NCBI GenBank assembly: GCA_016800925.1
Contig: JABCPU010001152.1
Location: forward strand, 1 to 14,487
Direction of reading: 5' to 3'
DNA from: Suillus spraguei
Taxonomy: Eukaryota > Basidiomycota > Agaricomycetes > Boletales > Suillaceae
DNA: 14,487 bases
Shown: piece after piece, positions 1 through 8,903 of the stretch
Position numbering within the stretch: the first letter of the stretch is position 1
Layout: every line of letters starts with the position of its first letter
Made by a program: the position numbers and the translations under genes
Notes under the pieces: model-generated
The model's input: only the letters and a program-made list of their open reading frames with translations
Told to the model about the DNA's origin: nothing
The model's database searches: none

Positions 1-1568
1 TGTATAACACTTGGTTGTTCAACAACAAGAAAAGGAAGGAAAGGAAGGACATGATAAAGTATGGGAGGAAATGGACGCCTAGGATGGTGGTCTACCAGCA
101 GAAGCGCGAAGAGGTGCTAAAGAGGATTGAGGACGAGTCCGGGGCAAAGCCGGGAGATCCCAGTATGTTCAAACATTATCAGGGGGCTGTGAAGAGAGTC
201 ATGGCTGAATTGGACGACGACGAGTTGGAGAAGGCAAAAGAAACAGCGGAAGAATGGTCAAACAGCTTTCCTCCTCCGGAGATACAAGCAGAAGTTGCTC
301 GTAAGAAGGGACCGGCATATATGGAGCACTTTTCGAAAGAGATGTGGAGGCAATGCGGGATGAGAGTTTTTGTGTTGTCAGCTTGGAAGAATGAACAGGG
401 AGAGGTTCTGTTCGGGATGTAAGTCAATTGTGTCCGTCATCGCCGATCTTGGATCTCAATATATGTGTGCAGGCATGATGATAATGAGGCATTAGGAGAT
501 GGGGACAGCTTCATGAAGACTAAGGACTGGGAGGACATTGAGCCAGTATGGCAGGAGTACGCCCAGGAACAGTTCGGTGAGTGTTTGAACTTTGGATGCA
601 AGAATGAATTCGTTGATCATCACAATGATAGGTGCCGGGGCACAGGACGGAGGACGACAGGTCAAGGGAGGTCGCAAAAGAGTCAGAAAACCAGCTTTGG
701 AACTCGACACAGATGGAAATGGGATGCCGTTGCTTCCAGACATCACGGAAACAAAACTTGAGGAGAAGAAAGCCATAGTCAGGGCGTTTCTTACATCGCA
801 CTACAGTGAGTCTTTCGTGGCAACATCTGAGCTGTTGCTGAATGCGTGGACACAGGAATATGTTCCGGGAATGACAAGGCTGTCGTGCCATGGAGTGCCC
901 TCGTACAAAGTCAGGATGACTTTGTGGCAAGGAAGTATCTTCCGGCGGATATTGACCTGAAGGAGCCTTCGAAGTTGCAAAACTGGGACACAACGGCCTT
1001 GCTCAATTTCTGGTATGCTCAGCAGGAAACAGGAAAAGATTCAACATTTCTGTTCAAAGCATGGAAGAACAAGGATGGGGACATGGTACCATCTGTGGTA
1101 TCCGGCAAGTCGCCATCGCGTCTGACTCGTCAAGTGAGAATGCAGAAGAGTGGAACTCTCCGAAGGCCCCGGGATCCATCAACCGAAGCCGAGAGTGATA
1201 CCGACAGTGAAACTCATGACAAGGAGGATGACATTGATGATGACTCGGCTGATGGTCGATCCCCACTGAAGAAACCCAGACAAATAGCACACCCATCTTC
1301 AGCACCCAAGGAGACAGAAGTTCCATGTTCAATGCCGGAGCCTCGCCCGGCCAGGCCGGCCAAGGCAGGTGCACTTTTGACATCACGGATGGGCGACCTC
1401 CTGGCCGGGATCACTGAGGAAGTGGAAGAGAGGAACGCATCGCCGGAACCAAGGAGTATACAGGGCAAGAAAGCTGTCATTGAACCATCCGCAAGGACCA
1501 CCCGGAGTAAGTCTCAAAAGCCGGTAGAGAGTACACTTCGAGTAACCAGGGCAAGGGGAAGGAAATAA
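1..1568 (+). CDS. 5'-partial multi-exon gene, agaricomycete-type hypothetical protein
   Basis: I read exons 1-418, 473-576, 632-805 and 856-1568, with introns of 54, 55 and 50 bp (donors gtaagt, gtgagt, gtgagt; acceptors all AG). Every junction keeps the frame and joins coherent protein, giving 468 visible residues. The frame is open from base 3 and has no upstream ATG, so the true start lies left of the window. The N-terminal part is basic (NNKKRKERK) and charged or helical, with the motif MRVFVLSAWKN at about residues 120-130. A second AWKN motif followed by acidic-Gly lies at about 300. The last 150 residues look disordered: an acidic Ser/Asp stretch, a KKPR basic patch and a basic end (RVTRARGRK), suggesting a nuclear protein. 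I recall similar proteins as multicopy hypotheticals in mushrooms but could not search. The biochemical role is unknown. It converges on the minus-strand gene to its right. Confidence 0.82.
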
Positions 1569-2061
1569 TGTACATATACCAAACTGCCCCCATGTTTACC
1601 ACATTTTCATCATTTGTCACACTTCTTAAAACACAGTGTCCCACTTCCAAAATGTTGAATCCTAAGCACCGAGTTCCGGACGTATCCTGATCACCGAGTT
1701 CCGGACGACTCCCGATCACCGAGGTCCGGCACCCAAGTATCAATCATTGGTAGTTGGTATTAGAGATTAGGGTTTGTGCATCATCTAAAATACATTGGAA
1801 CTGTCATTGATATACATGAAAAATTCAGTGGTTCACATGATTTAAGTATGTGAATGAAAATCCAAATATCACGAAACCCGATCACCGAGTTCCGGATGAA
1901 TCCCAATCACCGAGCTCCGGACCCCGGGAATCAATAATTGGCTGTTGGAATGGGACAATTGGGTGTGTGCATCATCTAAAATCAATTGGAAATGTCATTG
2001 TTATACATGAAAAATTCAGTGTGTGAACATGATGTAAGTATGTGAATGAATATCCAAATAT
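1569..2061. repeat. Intergenic 184 bp direct repeat, two copies
   Basis: This interval lies between two convergent genes. Copy 1 spans about 1686-1869 and copy 2 about 1877-2061. Each starts with gatcaccgagttccgga, passes through a second ccgag-tccgg block, and continues through shared segments such as tgcatcatctaaaat and tacatgaaaaattcagtg to gaatatccaaatat. A further half block (caccgagttccggac) at about 1668 precedes copy 1. The GC-rich caccgagttccgg head resembles the satellite cores further right, while the rest is AT-rich. It probably overlaps the 3' UTRs of both genes. No coding potential is seen. Confidence 0.85.
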
Positions 2062-3078
2062 TTACATATGGGGTTGATCATCACACTTTTCAATGAGGGT
2101 ATCTAATACAAGCAGCAATTCAGAGCTCATCTGTTTGGCCCTTTGCAACCTCCGGAGGTCCATATCAGCTCTTCTGAGTTTGTCGGATGTGTCAGCCCAA
2201 GCCACTCGGAATGGTCGGTCGGCCTCGAGGAGTTGATGTACGGTAGGCTCCGGAAGATGGCCATGACGCTGTTGGTAATGGTCCAGGCGATCCAGAATTG
2301 ATTCAACTTCAAGAAAATTAGCAGAATGATACATGATGAACAATTAAATACTCACATTCTGTTTGATCATATGACCCTAGGGGCATGAACTCCCTAAGCA
2401 TGGCACGCAGGTCTTCATTGCTGAGTTCCGGTATGGGGGACTGACATTTAGGAGGTGTTGCATGTGCTTGGGACATCACATCAACAATAAAAATGAGATT
2501 GTATGAGTGAACTCACCTGGAATTGCTATTCCTGGGATAGCCGGAGCATCAGTCTCAACATCAGCACATTCCGGTGCTTCATCACAATCAATAAGATCAT
2601 CATCAGGCCCTAGGTACAAGTCCGGATCGTTGAACAAAGGCAGTTCCTCAGGCTGAGCCGGGCATAAATGATCTGGATGGATTGAATGAACATCCACAGT
2701 TGGACTATCTAAAGGTGAAGTGAGAAACCTACCAGAAACTGCATCCAAGACATCCGGAACACCTGATGACCCAGAATCATAGTCGATCTCATCATCCGGC
2801 CCAAGGTATACATCTTCACTTGGATCTAATAAATGTCCAGTCAATTGTAAGATATACTCAAAGCAACACATACCTGATGAAATCCGGGACTCAGTCTCAT
2901 CATCCGGCCCAAGGTATACATCATCCAGTGCATCTGGTCCATCTCCGGTCAATTGAGAGCTGTACTGAAAGCACAACATACCTAGTGAAATCCGGGACTC
3001 GGTTGAATCATCCACATCCATTGAGTTGTATTCAGTGACCGGAGGTTCATAAAATCTGACTGCTGGTTGAGATCTCAT
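2062..3078 (-). CDS. Multi-exon hypothetical protein with duplicated acidic modules
   Basis: On the minus strand I read exons 3078-2517, 2466-2356 and 2306-2062, with introns of 50 and 49 bp (both gtgagt...AG). Phases fit exactly and give 305 residues from an ATG at 3078 to the stop at 2062. Two further in-frame 48 nt GT...AG segments in the first exon (2981-2934 and 2873-2826, both with gtatgt donors) are probably introns too, which would leave 273 residues. The N-terminal half is acidic and repetitive, with YLGPDD seen three times. The middle exon contains PELSNEDLRAMLREF, and the C-terminal exon is helical and probably coiled coil (KLRRADMDLRRLQRAKQ). I recognise no catalytic motif, signal peptide or membrane segment and no named family. 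It is divergent from the cysteine-cluster gene and convergent with the gene at 1-1568. Confidence 0.72.
2785..3000 (-). repeat. 108 bp tandem duplication of exon plus intron inside the minus-strand gene
   Basis: On the minus strand, 3000-2893 and 2892-2785 are two similar 108 bp units. Each begins gagtcccggatttca, runs through a 48 nt gtatgt...ag segment, and ends gatgtataccttgggccgg. Each unit carries 60 nt of clear coding (about 20 residues around SRIS and DVYLGPDDE) plus one probable intron. Both parts are multiples of three, so frame is kept whether or not the segment is spliced. Confidence 0.8.
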
Positions 3079-3297
3079 GATGTCTGATCAACTGATCAAA
3101 CTGATTGATAACTGATAACTTCGAAGTTCAACACATGGCTGGCAACGGCCGAAAGTTGAACCACGACCAAACAAAGACAAACAATCAACGCTTATCAAGA
3201 TTGTCCTTCAATTGTCTGGTTTCTTTTGAAACTTCATCCAAGTGATCACAGATTTCAAACTTATCTCAAGCTTTTCACATCTTTCAAGTCAATCCAA
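3079..3297. promoter_or_regulatory. Shared divergent promoter interval with tandem GATA-type sites
   Basis: These 219 bp separate the ATG of the minus-strand gene (3078) from the ATG of the plus-strand cysteine-cluster gene (3298). Two tgataac motifs sit in tandem at 3106-3112 and 3113-3119, matching the WGATAR consensus of fungal GATA factors. They follow two ctgatcaa repeats at 3084-3100. A pyrimidine-rich stretch (cttttcacatctttcaagtc) just before the 3298 ATG is typical of fungal transcription start regions. No clear TATA box is seen. Regulation by a GATA factor is inference. Confidence 0.45.
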
Positions 3298-5434
3298 ATG
3301 TCTACTTCAGTTGAAACCTCTTTGGCCAGTCTCAAGGCAACCACTGCTCAGATTGTGGGCATCATCGCCGGGGCTCGGCTCATGCCTGCCGGCACTGGCC
3401 AAGCCCACCTTGCTCTGACAGCACAAGTCACTAATCTTGTGGTAAGTACCATTCATGTGTTAATTTTACTTTTGGTTTTTCTAAGATCTGGGTAGGCTGA
3501 GATTGTCCGGGAGCATGAGAAAGGGCCTTACATGCCCGGCATCATTGCATCCTGCTCCAAGGAGTTGATGAGAGTCAGGTCCATGACTCCCCGGGTGTGG
3601 CCCAACTGGCACAGCATCGGTCATGACGACCCCCGGGTGTTGAAACACTCCTGGCGCAGCAAGATTCGCGCCTGGGAGGCGTTAGGTGACCATTCAGGTG
3701 ATCTCCCTGTCATGCCTAACCCTTCCATTGGCCCAATCACTGTGGACCTTCCCTCCCCACCCGTCATCGCCAGCAATGTCGCTGGTTCTTCCACCCACGC
3801 CACCTCCGAGCTCCGGGACAAAGGAAAAGGTAAGGCGGTTGTTGCTGACCCAGAGCCGGAGGTGGAAGGGAGCAGGAAGAGGAAGTCCCCCATGATGTCG
3901 GACACTCTTCCTCACCTCCGAAGTCGGCCAAGAAGGGTCGCAAGCGGGTCAAGGCAACTCGCCATGTCAAGCAGAATGTGCTTGTGGAGTCGGAAGATGA
4001 TGAAGACACAATTGTTCAGGTATGTCGTCCAGCTCATTGTTTTCATTCTCTCAATTTTCTGTAGCCTATTTCGAGTGGAGTGCCGGCGCTCAACGTTCCC
4101 CGGCCTTCCACAATTGGTGTAGGGACGCCTCATTCCCCTCGTTCACCACGTTCCCCAAAGAAGCAATTGTTTGGTCCTGCTTCAGTAAGTAATATTTAGT
4201 TGTCCGGCACTTGGAAAAATGCTTATGTATCATCAGCTCATTGCCGGCAGTCCACCCAAGGTGATGGTGAGTCATGATTCTTTGTCCGGACCTCCCGCCT
4301 GTACTTACCCATTGTCAGGCCACCTCCGGCAGTCGTCCGGAGGTTGTCGAGACCCCCCAGGCAATGTCCAGCACTCCGGCTGAGGAACCTGCAGTCATGG
4401 ATACAGGTGATATTCTCATTCCCGGCCCAGTGAGTACTCTAATGAATTCCAATGAGTCCATCAACTAATGGAACCCACAGAACAACCCCTGCCATTATTG
4501 CACCCAGGAGAAGTGGCCCTGCGCCACTCGGTTGGACAGGAGGACCCGTGCCCCATGTTTGTCGTGCGTCCGCTGCGCCACCAAGAAGATCAAATGTGTC
4601 CCAGCATCCATGGGATCCCCGCCAAAACGTATTCGAGGGAAGTCAACCACCCGGCAGGCTCGCTCCAGGACACCTTCCAGAGCTCCCTCCAATGCGCCGG
4701 CTGCCTCGCAGTCCAAAGCCCGAACTCGCAGTCAATCTCGTGGCCCCTCCGGCACTCCAGCTGTCCCTGCTGTTACCACACCCAAGGCACAGTCCCGTGG
4801 GCGCAGCAAGACAATCACTGCCCCCAAGACACCTGCACCTGCATCAGCTTGTGAGTCACCCCAATTGTCTATGACCATCTGACCTTATCTTTCACTTAGC
4901 TATTCCGTCTTCAAGCGCCCCAGTGCCTCGTCCGGCACTCGATGTGCCCATGCCGGATCTCCATTCCATGGCAATTGCGATTCGGGATGGTGCCGCTCGA
5001 ATTGCTCTTCTTGAGGCTCGTGTGGCGGAGCAGGATGGTAAGATTGATACCCTGCAACGCCTCCATGAGGGCCTTCGTCGCAAAGTCATGGACCGGCACC
5101 CTTCATTTCCACTTCCCGACTCTCCTGTCAATGCAACCTTTTTGCTTGATCAATCCGTCCCCCTGGCCATCTCACCCTCCCATCTGCACTTGCTCCCCTC
5201 ATTGACTTGGATATGGCAGGAATGGAGCCTCCATCTCCGAAAGTCCAGCCTGCATCTATCATTGAGGGTCTCATATTTGAGCTGAGCCAGATTCAGCCTG
5301 AGGGTCCACAAACGTCCGGCGAACTTGTGGACCCAGATGATCCGGGCAACCTTGTCCCAGAATATGATTCTGATGATATGGATGTTGAGGTGAAGGTTGA
5401 ACCCTCTGCTGATGAGGGTGAAATGGCTACATAA
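3298..5434 (+). CDS. Zn2Cys6-like cysteine-cluster protein, seven exons, two apparent frameshifts
   Basis: I read exons 3298-3441, 3496-4019, 4065-4184, 4237-4266, 4319-4429, 4481-4850 and 4900-5434, separated by 45-54 bp GT...AG introns in consistent phase. The ATG in caaatgtct starts the conserved-looking N-terminus. Allowing two single-base deletions (about 3895-3903 and about 5158-5164), the model gives about 611 residues. In order: an N-terminal region with SKEL and RPRVWP-like charged blocks; basic patches RKRKSP (about 175) and KKGRKRVK; a Pro/Ser-rich linker; a cysteine cluster at 314-349 spaced CX2CX6CX11CX2CX2CX6C and ending KKIKC; an Arg/Ser/Pro-rich stretch; a coiled coil (about 460-495); and an acidic C-terminus ending EGEMAT. 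Cluster plus coiled coil suggests a nuclear DNA-binding factor. I recall similar multicopy mushroom proteins without a known role. It may be a pseudogene. Confidence 0.75.
4490..4597 (+). other. Cysteine cluster domain (Zn2Cys6-like) in exon 6
   Basis: Exon 6 begins NNPCHYC and contains seven cysteines spaced CX2CX6CX11CX2CX2CX6C, ending in CATKKIKC. Fungal Zn2Cys6 binuclear clusters follow roughly CX2CX6CX5-16CX2CX6-9C, and many end in a basic KxKC. The fit holds if one of the last three cysteines is not a ligand. The extra cysteine and the Tyr/Thr/Gln in the first loop, where basic residues are usual, make it atypical. Metal and DNA binding are inferred. Confidence 0.6.
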
Positions 5435-5639
5435 TTGTAGGTTCATAGAGATGTATATACAATGTTTGAATGAATGTCAGTGCTGGATGCCAAGTCCGGA
5501 CATCCGGAACTGGACAATGGAGATTCACAATTGATATTTCGCGACTTCCGGATATCCGGCTACCTGAAACACAACACACAATTTAAAGAATTTGAAACAT
5601 CTCTGTCGAGTTACCTTGTGCCGGGTGCCGGGTCACATT
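5435..5639. other. 3' flank of the cysteine-cluster gene, no gene seen
   Basis: This is a short transition from the stop codon at 5432-5434 into the repeat block. It has an AT-rich probable 3' UTR with gatgtatatacaatg, then scattered tccggacatccgg and ttccggatatccgg palindromes that foreshadow the repeats to the right. Confidence 0.5.
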
Positions 5640-6335
5640 GTGAAACATATCATTCCATATATCTGAAGTGCCGAACCCGGACCCCAGGACCCTGGAGTTG
5701 GGACTCATCACCATGTGACAGATATCGATCCACATATTTGATGTGCTGAACCCCGAACTCCGGCACTCGGGAGTTAGAACAATATGAGGCAATACAAAGA
5801 TATTGATTTACACATGTTCAGTGCCGAACCCCGAACTCCGGCACCCGGCACTCGGGACTCGGGCCTTGGAACTTATAACAATGTGAAAGATGTCGATGCA
5901 CATTTTCTATCACTGACCCCCGAACCCCGGCACCCGGGAGTGAGAAACATGTGAGGCAATACCAAGATATTGATTTACACGTGGGAGTGCCGAACCCCGA
6001 ACTCCGGCACCCGGCAGTTGGGAATCTGGACTCGGGACTCATAACCATGTGAAAGATATTGATCCACATATTTAACCACCCAACCCCGAACCCCAGCACC
6101 CGGAGTGAGAACAATGTGAGTCAATACAAAGATATTGATGTACACATGTTGAATGCCGAACCCCGAACTCCGGCACCCGGCACTCGGGACTCGGGACGTG
6201 GTACTCATAACACTGAGACAGATATCGATCCATATATTTTCACACCGACCCGAACCCCGCCACCCGTGAGTTAGAACAATGTGAGGCAATACAAAGTTGA
6301 GTCCCGAATCACGATCACCGAGTGCTGGGTTACCA
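5640..6335 (+). repeat. Satellite array A, about 167 bp higher-order unit made of two related halves
   Basis: The anchor ga(t)at(c/t)gatcc recurs at 5721, 5889, 6055 and 6221 (spacings 168, 166, 166). Each unit has two related halves. One is gtgccgaaccccgaactcc followed by ggcacccggcactcggg and an AT-rich gtgaaagatatcgatccacatat segment. The other is a ccccgaacccc block, a gggagt...gaacaa segment, tgtgaggcaata, then gatattgatttacac. About four units are present. Short open frames inside it simply follow the repeat and are not genes. Confidence 0.88.
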
Positions 6336-6609
6336 TGTGAGGCAATACCATGATATTGATTTACACAAGTTGAGTGCCGAACCCCGAGCTCCGGCACCCG
6401 GGAGTAGCACAATGTGAGGCAACACCATGATATTTATTTACACAAGTTGAGTGCCGAACACCGAGTGCCGGGTGCCGGAGCTCGGGGTTCGGCACTCAAC
6501 TTGTGTAAATCAATATATGGTATTGCCTCACATTGTGCTAGCTCCCGGGTGCCGGAGCTCGGGGTTCGGCACTCACATGTGTAAATCAATATTATGGTAT
6601 TGCCTCACA
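6336..6609. repeat. Large imperfect palindrome at the array orientation switch
   Basis: Left arm 6336-6465 and right arm 6481-6609 are reverse complements with few differences, around a 15 nt spacer at 6466-6480. The arms start and end with tgtgaggcaata and tattgcctcaca and include cacaagttgagtgccgaac against gttcggcactcaacttgtg. To the left the repeat reads in one orientation and to the right in the other. Confidence 0.9.
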
Positions 6610-6850
6610 TTGTGCTAACTCCCGGGTGCCGGAGCTCGGGGTTCGGCACTCAACATGTGTAAATCAATATTATGGTATTGCCTCACATTGTGCTAGCTCC
6701 CGGGTGCCGGAGCTCGGGGTTCGGCACTCAACATGTGTAAATCAATTCATGTATTGTCTGTGCGGAGCTCTGCACTCAACATAAATCATATTATGGTATT
6801 GCCTCACATTGTGCTAACTCCGGGTGCCGGAGCTCGGGGTTCGGCAGTCA
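6477..6850 (-). repeat. Satellite array B, 77 bp unit in reverse orientation
   Basis: The block ggagctcggggttcggca recurs at 6477, 6554, 6631, 6709 and 6829, with a degraded copy at about 6764, giving steps of 77, 77 and 78 bp. Each unit then has cactcaacatgtgtaaatcaa, tattatggtattgcctcaca and ttgtgcta(a/g)ctcccgggtgcc. It is the reverse complement of one half-unit of array A, homogenised as a single 77 bp monomer. Confidence 0.9.
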
Positions 6851-7600
6851 ACAATGTGAAATCGATCCACATATTGTATTGAACCCCCTCCGGCACACTG
6901 GACTCGGACTTCCGAGCTGCCGGAGCCGGCACTCGGCACTCAAGGACTTGGTACTCATAATGTGAAAGATCTTGAGCAACACTATTGTCAAGTGCTGATC
7001 CTGACACCCGGCACCCAGCACTCGCCACTCGGGACTCAGAAAACAATGTGAGGCAATAGACACCTATTGATCCACACATTCTAAGTGCCGAACTCCAAAC
7101 TCCAAAATCTGGTAGTCTACTATTTAGGGGTTCGCAGTTCGGTACTCTGGCTTTTGCACTTGAGACCGAAAACAATGTGAGGCAATAAAATGACTTTGAT
7201 CCACACATTTTGGTAGATATCTTTTTCATCTCAAATCTTGAATCTCGAGTGCCGAACCCCAAATCCCGAAATCTGGTAGTCTACAATTTCGGGGTTCGGT
7301 CCTCGGGACTCAGACACATGTCAGGCAACAACAAAACTTTGATCCACACATTTTTGGTAGATGTCTGTTTTGTCTCGAATCTCGAGTTTCTAGTTTCTAG
7401 TTTCAGTACTCTGCACCTGCACCCGGCACTCAGCACTAGATGACTCCACACATGGACTTTAAATCTTTCACCTTGTGTGTTGTGTTTCGGGTGTCCGGGT
7501 ATCTGGAATTCAGGAAATCTCTAGTTTGCATCTCCAGTTTCGAGTTCCTGGATTCGGGACTTGGTACCCGGCACCCGGCACCTCAATTATCGATGAATGT
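6850..7600 (+). repeat. Degenerate repeat block with module X copies
   Basis: Diverged relatives of the array A unit in forward orientation. Boxes tgtgaggcaata occur at about 7046 and 7177. A longer module recurs twice: gatccacaca, then a ttggtagat segment, a Ctcgaatct-like segment, gtgccgaacccca, and aatctggtagtctac. It spans roughly 7065-7200 and 7195-7390. The block ends with cggcacccggcacc at about 7570. No gene is supported. Confidence 0.72.
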
Positions 7601-7766
7601 TAGACATGATGAATTCAGGTTTTTGTGCTTCAGGGTTTAGATTTTGGTGGTTGATGGTAGGTATATGCACTCATAGGGTGCATGTATCCTATGTGTTTGA
7701 TTCTCTGGTGGCTACATCAGCTGTACGTCTTTATGATACATATCTAGGCCCACCCGTGAGCCCCTT
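7601..7766. other. Spacer, nothing recognised
   Basis: Mixed-composition sequence between the degenerate block and the G-rich minisatellite. I see no gene, RNA or clear repeat in it. Confidence 0.4.
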
Positions 7767-8735
7767 CAGTGACAACTCCGTACTATATGGTCACCCGACC
7801 CACATAATATCCCGTCAAAGACGGGCCAGCGGATGGTGGGCCGAGGTTATGTATATCCTCGATGTTGACGGATGGGCCGGGGGATATTATTCTGATGGAG
7901 ACGGGTGGGGCCGGGAGACGGATATTTCGGGAGAGACGGGTGGGCCGAGGAAACATGATTTCTAATGTTGACAGATGGGCCAGGGGGATATAATCCCCGA
8001 CAGAGATGGGTGGGCTCATCTGGGTAGTATGTAGAGTAGGATATTATAGACAGCTGGGCTGAAGAGAGATGCAAGGCAAATATTATTGCATAGACGGGTG
8101 GCCGAGGTAAGAGAATATTACATATACGGGTGGGCCGAGGTGAGAGAATATACAATACGGGGGCCGACGTGGGGTGTATTACATAGACGGGTGGGCCGAG
8201 GGTGCAGTAAAATATTTATTGCATAGACGGGTGGGCCGATGTGTGGGGAATTTTACATAGACGGGTGGGCCGAGGTAAAATATATTACATATACGGTGCA
8301 CATATTACAGTGAACTATCTCCGTATTATACGAGTGAGCGGACATGCATAATATCCATATGATACGGGCCAGCGGACCATGGGCCCATGGTAGAAATATC
8401 CTCGTTCATGACGGATGGGCCAGGAGGAATATTATTCCCGATGACGCGGGTGGGCCCATGCAAGGAATATGTAGAGTAGATGAGATGGGCCGATGTACAT
8501 GAATATCCGGTAGACGGATGGCCGAGGTAGTTAGATATTATGTAGATGGGTGTACCAAGGTAGATGTTATCAGGTAGACAGTATGTGAAGGGTACTTGTT
8601 ATCACATACACGGGTGGGCCCAGACACATATTAGACAGTTGGCCGGAGTGTTATATAAATATTGTATTAGACGGGTGGGCCGAGGGTGGTATAAAATATA
8701 GACGGGTGGGCCCATGGTATGATAATTGTAGACAT
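7767..8735 (+). repeat. G-rich minisatellite array D with a roughly 542 bp higher-order copy
   Basis: The core acgggtgggccgagg recurs every 30-40 bp, for instance at 8127, 8187, 8227 and 8261, separated by AT-rich gaatattacatag-like spacers. A higher-order duplication is visible: the pairs cagtgacaactccgtactat (7767) with cagtgaactatctccgtatt (8308), and gggccagcgga (7823) with the same string (8366), are about 541-543 bp apart. The second copy is more diverged and decays by about 8735. Open frames here are repeat by-products. Confidence 0.88.
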
Positions 8736-8903
8736 GGCAGAGCTGAGGTAGTTGCATATCATCTGACTGGACCTTCAGACCTCTGCAAGCTAGCTTGCTA
8801 AACCCTATGCATATCCTAGCCCACCCTGAGCACAGCTCACCCACCACTATGTCCGGACTTTCCCTCCTCTGACATCTGAGATTCCAATCCTCATCAATGT
8901 CCT
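8736..8903. other. Spacer before the inverted arm, nothing recognised
   Basis: Unique-looking sequence containing ctgcaagctagcttgctaaa, a small imperfect palindrome. No gene or repeat homology to the rest of the window is clear, apart from gtccggactttcc near 8850, which faintly echoes the far end of the right arm. Confidence 0.4.

Noticed and set aside
1765..1780. ttagggttt, resembling a telomere repeat
   Set aside because: Only a single occurrence, so it gives no evidence of a telomere.
2434..2516. Alternative acceptor at 2441 for the first minus-strand intron
   Set aside because: It gives an early stop codon, whereas the acceptor at 2467 gives a 50 bp intron and an open, coherent exon.
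3621..4133. Antisense frames opposite exons 2-3 of the cysteine-cluster gene
   Set aside because: They are shadows of the plus-strand coding sequence, whose exons join in phase.
6477..6850. ggttcg strings resembling a tRNA B box
   Set aside because: No A box or cloverleaf at the right distance. The string is part of the 77 bp satellite unit.
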